From Bifidobacteriaceae bacterium (lineage in GTDB: Bacteria; Actinomycetota; Actinomycetes; Actinomycetales; WQXJ01): a stretch of 5,662 nt of DNA. Shown piece by piece: positions 1-3,616 of this stretch. The stretch is from the NCBI GenBank assembly GCA_031265345.1, contig JAISCU010000469.1, positions 1 to 5,662 on the forward strand, in the 5' to 3' direction. Made by a program: the position numbers and the translations under genes. Numbering within the stretch: the first letter of the stretch is position 1; every line of letters begins with the position of its first letter. The notes under the pieces were generated by a model. The model searched no databases and had not been told where the DNA came from. It saw only the letters and a program-made list of their open reading frames with translations.

Positions 1-123
1 AGTCGATCCACACGTACACGCCCCGCCTGGCCTGCGCGACCGTTCGGAACACGTGGCGTCCGTAGTACTCGGTCTTCAGAGTCGACCAGAACGACTCGGC
101 CTGAGCGTTGTCCCAGCTAACCC
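1..123 (-). pseudogene. IS3-family transposase (OrfB, DDE integrase) fragment, runs off the left edge
   Basis: Read on the minus strand from about 123 down to 1, the frame is continuous and gives WDNAQAESFWSTLKTEYYGR followed by HVFRTVAQARRGVYVWID. This is the catalytic-glutamate end of an IS3-family DDE transposase (rve integrase core): DNAQAES carries the final E of the D,D,E triad, and the K of STLK lies seven residues after it, as in the family. Everything upstream of the DNA motif (the HTH OrfA and the first two catalytic Asp residues) is missing, because another transposase fragment in the opposite orientation begins there. The downstream part continues past position 1, so whether the C-terminus is complete cannot be seen. 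The remnant cannot encode an active enzyme. The sequence is clearly different from the neighbouring plus-strand IS3 fragment, so it comes from another IS3 subgroup member. Confidence 0.85.
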
Positions 124-159
124 GAGTTCGGGGGAGCAGGGACAACGCCGTGGCCGAAG
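95..159. repeat. Imperfect inverted repeat at the junction of two IS3 transposase fragments
   Basis: The left arm (95-125) read as its reverse complement aligns with the right arm (128-159) at about 24 of 31 positions, including an uninterrupted GGGACAACGC block. The centre is CCCGA-gt-TCGGG at 121-132. Both arms encode the same protein region, the D-N-A-x-A-E motif of IS3-family transposases, one on each strand. The repeat is therefore explained by two homologous genes fused head to head at equivalent positions rather than by a regulatory palindrome. Confidence 0.8.
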
Positions 160-365
160 CCTGGTTCTCCCAGCTGAAGAACGAGATGGCGCACCACACC
201 CAGTTCCCGACAAAAGCGCACGCCAGAGTCAAGATCGCCGAGTACATCGAAGTCGACTACAACCGCCGCCGGCTCCACTCAACACTCGGCTACCGCACAC
301 CCGCGCAAGCCATGAACGACCACTTCCAACACGAACAGCAAGACCAACTGCCGCTCGCGGCATGA
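128..365 (+). pseudogene. IS3-family transposase (OrfB) C-terminal fragment
   Basis: The plus-strand frame ends at the TGA at 363-365 and gives SRDNAVAEAWFSQLKNEM, then a middle part, then YNRRRLHSTLGYRTPAQAM. These are hallmark C-terminal motifs of IS3-family integrase-type transposases: the last catalytic E in DNAVAEA, K seven residues later, and the Y-N-x-R-R-L-H-S-x-L-G-Y block followed by P-A-Q. Only about 75 residues of an OrfB that is normally about 280-300 aa remain. The catalytic Asp residues and the OrfA HTH protein are absent. The frame is open upstream to a TTG at 108, but homology starts only near the inverted-repeat junction, so that start is artificial. The C-terminus appears complete and is followed by a typical IS 3' end. 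This is a dead remnant. Confidence 0.88.
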
Positions 366-403
366 ACCCAAAACAAATCGTCCACAAAGCTTGACACAGC
401 ACA

Positions 404-431
404 TAACCAGAGTGTCCTGGTTAAGGGGTCA
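404..431. repeat. Probable IS right terminal repeat with an internal hairpin
   Basis: A perfect 7-bp inverted repeat, TAACCAG (404-410) and CTGGTTA (417-423), encloses a 6-nt loop and is followed by AGGGGTCA up to 431. Its position between the transposase stop and the start of unrelated relaxase sequence, and the TGACCCC tip on the minus strand, make it the likely transposon end. Many IS ends carry such palindromes, which can also block read-through transcription. No T-tract follows, so it is not a canonical intrinsic terminator. The opposite end is not available for comparison. Confidence 0.55.
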
Positions 432-434
432 CCC

Positions 435-668
435 TCAGAGCACGTTGTCAGCGGTGCGGTCTGGCTCGTCGGAGGGGTGCGGCGCTGTGTGTGCGTCGTC
501 GGGACGGTCGGTGGCGACGTACGCCAGGTTGGCCTCCCGGCCCCTGGTCATCGCCACGTACAGGTTCTCCCTAGTGGTGGTCGGCGTCACCACCGTGTGC
601 GCGCTGTCCACTGTCACCCCCTGCGCCCTGAAAGCGGTCACCGCGTAGCCCAGGTCCGGCAAACGCAC
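435..668 (-). pseudogene. MobF/TraA-type relaxase-helicase fragment (motifs V-VI only)
   Basis: On the minus strand the 77-residue frame contains LGYAVTAFRAQGVTVDSAHT and then TTRENLYVAMTRGREANLAY. These correspond to SF1 helicase motif V (T-x-x-R-A-Q-G) and motif VI (Y-V-A-M-T-R-G-R) of the RecD/TraA-like helicase half of MobF conjugative relaxases (UvrD_C_2 region). Everything before motif V is lost: an in-frame stop lies directly upstream at 669-671, and homology begins only a few codons in, so the GTG at 668 is not a real start. The frame stops at 435-437, about 4 bp from the IS end, with a short tail (TADNVL) where TraA proteins normally continue for hundreds of residues. It resembles but differs from the intact relaxase helicase further right, so it comes from a second relaxase gene. 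It is a non-functional remnant, cut by the IS on one side and by the cassette boundary on the other. Confidence 0.82.
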
Positions 669-725
669 TCACGTCCCGTCAAACACTGCTTCGCGACGCA
701 AGCCTACCCAAACACCGCGCGCAAC

Positions 726-744
726 ACCTGGCGCTGCCCCAGGT
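726..744. promoter_or_regulatory. Perfect 6-bp inverted repeat upstream of the radical SAM gene
   Basis: ACCTGG (726-731) and CCAGGT (739-744) flank a 7-nt spacer. The repeat would overlap the -35 region of the promoter proposed at 760-765, which is a natural place for a repressor or activator site. It could equally be a chance palindrome in GC-rich DNA. No regulator gene lies in the window. Confidence 0.3.
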
Positions 745-759
745 CCCCCGCCGGAGGTG

Positions 760-765
760 TAGGCT
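760..765 (+). promoter_or_regulatory. Candidate -10 box (TAGGCT) for a leaderless transcript
   Basis: TAGGCT fits the actinobacterial TANNNT -10 consensus and ends exactly 7 nt before the GTG at 773. Transcription would then start at or next to the start codon, the arrangement found in leaderless mRNAs, which are common in actinobacteria. No good -35 hexamer is visible 16-18 nt upstream. The alternative is a leadered mRNA using the GGAGG at 753-757, but its 15-nt spacing to the start codon is long. Confidence 0.35.
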
Positions 766-772
766 CCCTTTC

Positions 773-1882
773 GTGCAAGCACAGCACCTCGCCGCACCCG
801 ACGCATTCGCGCGGACTTTTGACGGCAAGATTCAACAAGTCTTCGTCTACGCAACAAACAAGTGCCAGTTGCAATGCCGCCAGTGCCTCTACAAGCCTCT
901 TCTTCGCTCCGGCGCGCCAGATTTCTCCTTTGAGGATCTCGATTGGCTACTCCGCCTTTTCCACAGCTATGGAGCCTATAAGCTCTCCTTCCTGGGCGGC
1001 GAACCGACACTGTACTTCGACCGTGCTAGCGGTAGCAGGGTAGGTGACCTTGTCGAACTCGGATTCAAGACTGGCTTCAATTACGTCCGAATGGACACCA
1101 ACGGCCAATTCGCTTCCGCCCTCTTGCAGAGTCCACAAATGGCCTCGCTGTCCGAAATCACCTTCTCCCTTGACGGTTTTACGCCAGATACCAACGACGA
1201 GATACGCGGGGAAGGGACTCTTCGGAAATGTCTCGCTTCAATTGAGCAGGCCGTTGCGTTGGGCTATCGAGTCCAGATCACTACCTGTGTACACAACGTT
1301 CTCTGCCCCGACCCTGACACGGGCTTCGATAACATGGTATCCATGATCCGGTTCGCTGAAGGCCTTGGAGTCCGGGCGATCAACTTCCATCCCATCTTGA
1401 TGGCCGGAATTCCGAGAGACGGCTGGATCGACGGCACCGACATACCGGCCGCTTCCTGGATGCAAATCTATCGGCGCCTTAGGCAAGAAATCTCTTCCGC
1501 ATCATTTTCGGTCGCGGTGCGACTCCCAGCACGATTCGTCGGATTGAATGAATACCTTGCGAATTCAGATTCATACGACTATTGCCCAGTGCGCATGGGA
1601 GAACGGGTGCTGATCCTACCGGATGGTTCCCTGAAGATCTGCGCATTCGAAATCGGCACGCCCAATTCTGTGGCCCATTTTTCCAATGGCACCATCACGA
1701 TGGCGCAGCAGAACAACGAGATCGCCAAGATCGCTGCTTTCGATCCGTCCTGCGGTCCCTGTATGAACCAGCGCCCGAGTGAGCCGTCCCTTGTGCCGCT
1801 ATGCATGTCGTTCAAGCCACATCAGCGGGAGCTCGTCTGGTCCACGATGCGCGCCGACGCCGCCGAAGCAATTCCTGATTGA
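773..1882 (+). CDS. Radical SAM protein with a reduced SPASM/twitch-like C-terminus
   Basis: This 369-aa cytosolic enzyme is predicted to cleave S-adenosylmethionine reductively using a [4Fe-4S] cluster; its substrate is unknown. The cluster-binding motif is C31-x3-C35-x2-C38 (NKCQLQCRQC). It is followed by the SAM-binding GGEP motif (75-78), a DTNG strand near 107-110, and FSLDGFTPDTNDEIRG, a block typical of SPASM-family enzymes. In the C-terminus, C271-x13-G-x4-C290 matches the first half of the SPASM signature. Only C327-x2-C330 and C344 follow, giving five cysteines instead of seven, so one auxiliary cluster looks likely and two doubtful. The motifs do not look like viperin (CNYxCxFC type). 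The GTG at 773 is the best start: it places the cluster at residue 31, as usual, and fits the leaderless-type -10 box. The gene is first in a tight operon with the membrane protein and CYTH genes, with markedly lower GC than the relaxase DNA around it. No obvious RiPP precursor lies upstream; the only small ORF is downstream of the CYTH gene. Confidence 0.9.
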   Translation: MQAQHLAAPDAFARTFDGKIQQVFVYATNKCQLQCRQCLYKPLLRSGAPDFSFEDLDWLLRLFHSYGAYKLSFLGGEPTLYFDRASGSRVGDLVELGFKTGFNYVRMDTNGQFASALLQSPQMASLSEITFSLDGFTPDTNDEIRGEGTLRKCLASIEQAVALGYRVQITTCVHNVLCPDPDTGFDNMVSMIRFAEGLGVRAINFHPILMAGIPRDGWIDGTDIPAASWMQIYRRLRQEISSASFSVAVRLPARFVGLNEYLANSDSYDYCPVRMGERVLILPDGSLKICAFEIGTPNSVAHFSNGTITMAQQNNEIAKIAAFDPSCGPCMNQRPSEPSLVPLCMSFKPHQRELVWSTMRADAAEAIPD

Positions 1883-1895
1883 CGGGGATGCGCCC

Positions 1896-2903
1896 GTGCC
1901 AAGCATCGTCGAAGGAGCCACCCTTGAATTGCTCGTCTTTACTACCTCATCGTCTGTCGTCTCCGCCCAGCGACTCTTGTCTGGCAAACGATACGTAGGC
2001 TGGAGGGCCCGACTCGGAGCATCAGTTCCCGTATGGATCGTCAATTTGCTTGTTGTATCGCTGATTTCTTGCGTCGAGGTCTTGTCAGTCGCCCAGTCCC
2101 AGGACAGGTCGTTCGACTGGACTGGTCTGCTCGGCCTTGTGATCGTCGCCGCGAGCGCAAGCGCATTGGCGACAATTGCCGTGTTCCTGGCCCTCTCAAT
2201 CCGACCGCCGGGGGTCCACTCTCAGAGCAGCCTGGTTAAGCACTATGTTAGCATAACCTCGCGCCATGATCCCGCGCAGCCCATTCGCATTCTCGCAGGT
2301 GACCTGGACTTTTTGGGCCGGATTCCGTTGAAGAGTGTGCAGGAATTGACTGGACAGATGCGCGTTTGTCAATCGTTCGACCCACGATGCGTCACAGATT
2401 GCGCCTATCGGTCTGGAATACTTCGCCGCAAACGTCACCAAGACGGGATCAGAACCGTATGCGATCAGTGTCCTAGCGAGAATAGGCAATACCGCCAGCT
2501 TGCCGGCATTCTCATCGATCATCCCAGTGCAAGAATCGATATGGTTTGTTCACGCGAGGAGGATTTATCGGTGGCGGATCGGGAGAACCGCCGACTCTTG
2601 ATCGGCATGTTGACAAAACACTTTCCGAATCAAATTCATGTTCGCGTTCTTCCAAAGAGTTATCAAGATAGCGGGCTGCGAGGCCGAATCATTTTTGATC
2701 AGAAGCAACGGACTGAGGCGCTCTATTACAACGTCAGGATTAATCCGGAGCGCGAGCGTTTCGTGGTGCCTCATCCAGTACAGACTCAAGACGAATTCGG
2801 GAGGTATGTTATTATGACGTGGCGTCTACTGTGGGAGGCCTGCGATAGGATTGATAAGGCCGCGCTTGTCGAGCTCCAAAACGAATATGCGGCACTAGTT
2901 TGA
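1896..2903 (+). CDS. Two-TM membrane protein with a Cys-rich cytosolic domain, unknown function
   Basis: This protein of about 335 aa is not one I recognise. Using the GTG at 1896 (GGGG at 1884-1887 upstream, 13 nt after the radical SAM stop), it has a short N-terminal segment, then two hydrophobic helices at about residues 44-66 (VPVWIVNLLVVSLISC) and 75-102 (LLGLVIVAASASALATIAVF), then a soluble domain of about 230 residues. That domain opens with IRILAGDLDFLG, contains C158-x6-C165-x3-C169-x19-C189-x2-C192, a plausible metal or Fe-S site, and later has GLRGRIIFDQ after IHVRVLPKSYQDS. The alternating strand pattern loosely recalls phospholipase D-like folds, but no HxKxxxxD motif is present, so any such link is weak. 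The frame is open further upstream (ATG at 1779), but that would overlap the radical SAM gene by about 100 bp. A TTG at 1929 with GGAG at 1914-1917 is another possible start. A single TTA leucine codon (2565-2567) and low GC are unlike the neighbouring relaxase. Position between two enzyme genes suggests a membrane-anchored sensor, scaffold or effector, but this is inference. Confidence 0.82.
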   Translation: MPSIVEGATLELLVFTTSSSVVSAQRLLSGKRYVGWRARLGASVPVWIVNLLVVSLISCVEVLSVAQSQDRSFDWTGLLGLVIVAASASALATIAVFLALSIRPPGVHSQSSLVKHYVSITSRHDPAQPIRILAGDLDFLGRIPLKSVQELTGQMRVCQSFDPRCVTDCAYRSGILRRKRHQDGIRTVCDQCPSENRQYRQLAGILIDHPSARIDMVCSREEDLSVADRENRRLLIGMLTKHFPNQIHVRVLPKSYQDSGLRGRIIFDQKQRTEALYYNVRINPERERFVVPHPVQTQDEFGRYVIMTWRLLWEACDRIDKAALVELQNEYAALV

Positions 2904-2904
2904 G

Positions 2905-2911
2905 AAGGAGG
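2905..2911 (+). promoter_or_regulatory. Ribosome binding site AAGGAGG that decides the CYTH start
   Basis: A near-perfect Shine-Dalgarno sequence lies directly after the stop of the membrane-protein gene. It is only 2 nt from the ATG at 2914, too close for normal initiation, and 11 nt from the in-frame ATG at 2923. The second ATG is therefore preferred, although 11 nt is slightly long. Confidence 0.65.
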
Positions 2912-2922
2912 GGATGTCGATC

Positions 2923-3486
2923 ATGTCTCATAAGCAAGAGATCGAGGTGAAGGTCGAAGTCGGTCTTGGGAAGTTCAACGAGATCCTAGCGAAGCTCGGG
3001 GGCGACGGGAACGCGGTGACCGTGCATCATACTGACATCTACTTTTCGCCTGCCGATAGGGACTTCTTGGCCGAAGAGTTCCCCTTCGAATGGTTGAGCA
3101 TTCGTGAACGCGGATCGGATATCAGATTGAGCTACAAGCATTTCCACCCCGAAGGTGCTGAAAGGCACACCTATTGTGATGAGTTTGAGGTCGGCATCGA
3201 CAACGCTGAGGCTGGTCGCGGGATGCTGCTCGCTCTTGGGTACGAAGAGGTCGCGAGCGTCATCAAGACCAGGCGTTCTTTCGAGTGGCTGGACAAGTAT
3301 GAAGTGGCACTGGATGTCGTGGAGGGGCTCGGGTATTTCATCGAGATCGAGGTCATCCATCAGACGGGCACGCCTTCCGACGAGCGAAGGCAGTTCGCAG
3401 CCGTCCTGGAGAGCCTCGGGTTGGATGAGGCCCCGGTCAATCTGCGGGGTTATCCATTCATGATTCACGCAATGCACAAGTCCTGA
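2923..3486 (+). CDS. CYTH-domain protein (class IV adenylyl cyclase / triphosphatase-like)
   Basis: This 187-aa protein has the full CYTH triphosphate-tunnel pattern. Residues are counted from the ATG at 2923: E6-I-E8-V-K10 (the ExExK signature), HTDIYF at 36-41, R61-x-R63 and R68-LSYK72, E87-x-E89, K115-x-R117, and D131 followed by EGLGYFIEIEV. The charged residues line a tunnel that binds a triphosphate and two metal ions. Family members make cAMP from ATP (CyaB, class IV), or hydrolyse thiamine triphosphate, inorganic triphosphate or nucleoside triphosphates. Length matches CyaB-type proteins of about 180 aa, and the LGYFIEIE end is typical of that branch. All key acidic and basic residues appear present, so it is probably active. 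Product and substrate cannot be told from sequence. Nothing looks like a signal peptide, so it is cytosolic. It is the third gene of the operon, with an AAGGAGG site immediately upstream; an ATG at 2914 is the alternative start. Linkage to radical SAM and two-TM genes suggests a nucleotide-based function. Confidence 0.88.
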   Translation: MSHKQEIEVKVEVGLGKFNEILAKLGGDGNAVTVHHTDIYFSPADRDFLAEEFPFEWLSIRERGSDIRLSYKHFHPEGAERHTYCDEFEVGIDNAEAGRGMLLALGYEEVASVIKTRRSFEWLDKYEVALDVVEGLGYFIEIEVIHQTGTPSDERRQFAAVLESLGLDEAPVNLRGYPFMIHAMHKS

Positions 3487-3489
3487 TTT

Positions 3490-3495
3490 GGGAGG
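3490..3495 (+). promoter_or_regulatory. Strong ribosome binding site GGGAGG before a small ORF
   Basis: GGGAGG lies 3 nt after the CYTH stop codon and 7 nt before an ATG at 3503, which is optimal spacing. It is the main reason for taking the following 37-codon ORF seriously. A possible hairpin (GGCGCA 3494-3499 with TGCGTC 3506-3511, one G-U pair) would put this ATG in its loop. Confidence 0.5.
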
Positions 3496-3502
3496 CGCAG
3501 CG

Positions 3503-3616
3503 ATGTGCGTCTGGGGCGCGGATGGCCCGTTGACTGTGGATGCTATCGGTCATAGTCGACGGTCGAGGCCATCGGCACTTGTCGGTGGCTCTCCTCGAGC
3601 CCACCGACTTGGGTAG
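3503..3616 (+). CDS. Small ORF (37 aa): truncated fourth operon gene or small peptide
   Basis: The ATG at 3503 opens a frame that starts MCVWGADGPLTVDAIGHSRR and ends at the TAG at 3614-3616. It begins 16 nt after the CYTH stop behind a well-placed GGGAGG site, the same tight spacing as the other operon genes. From about residue 16 onward it overlaps, antisense, the 3' end of the relaxase gene, which stops at 3550. The simplest reading is that the first 16 or so codons are the true N-terminus of a fourth cassette gene and the rest is read-through into relaxase DNA after a recombination event, so the gene is broken. The alternative is a real short peptide, conceivably a substrate of the radical SAM enzyme, but it has no leader-core pattern that I recognise. 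I cannot assign the N-terminal sequence to a family. Confidence 0.4.
   Translation: MCVWGADGPLTVDAIGHSRRSRPSALVGGSPRAHRLG

Larger units (their letters stand above)
128..431 (+). mobile_element. Truncated IS3-family element, right-end remnant
   Basis: This segment joins the transposase C-terminus (stop at 365), about 40 bp of trailing non-coding DNA, and a probable right terminal repeat ending in GGGGTCA at 425-431. Read inward from the outer end, the tip begins TGACCCC, which resembles the TG-starting tips of many IS3-family inverted repeats. The left part of the element is gone, replaced at about 127 by the opposite-facing IS3 fragment. No left terminal repeat is visible in the window. The outer boundary at 431 lies 3 bp from the stop codon of the relaxase remnant, which suggests that the IS inserted into or right behind that gene. 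Confidence 0.65.
669..772. other. Non-coding region, probable cassette left boundary and operon leader
   Basis: Relaxase homology ends near 660 and the radical SAM gene begins at 773. In between I see no coding potential on either strand, one hairpin at 726-744, a GGAGG at 753-757 and a TANNNT-type hexamer at 760-765. The left edge of the lower-GC cassette is therefore somewhere between about 660 and 725. I found no direct or inverted repeat matching the right edge near 3550. Confidence 0.5.

Noticed and set aside
391..419. TTGACA at 391-396 as the -35 of an outward IS promoter
   Set aside because: No acceptable -10 hexamer lies 16-18 nt downstream and no plus-strand gene follows closely.
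477..1043. Plus-strand frame spanning the relaxase remnant and the start of the radical SAM gene
   Set aside because: It is in another frame over two regions with clear homology, has no RBS or recognisable domain, and its composition is Ser/Thr/Arg-rich shadow sequence.
773..1882. Prokaryotic viperin
   Set aside because: The cluster motif is CQLQCRQC rather than CNYxCxFC, and the C-terminus carries SPASM-type cysteines that viperins lack.
2986..3477. Minus-strand frame opposite the CYTH gene
   Set aside because: It mirrors the CYTH gene, whose catalytic motifs are complete on the plus strand, and has no motif of its own.
3487..3560. Intrinsic terminator between the convergent operons
   Set aside because: Only a short stem with one G-U pair (3494-3511) is present and no T-tract follows on either strand.
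660..3560. Attachment-site or target-site repeats flanking the cassette
   Set aside because: Comparing by eye the sequences near 660-725 with those near 3487-3560, I saw no shared direct or inverted repeat of useful length.
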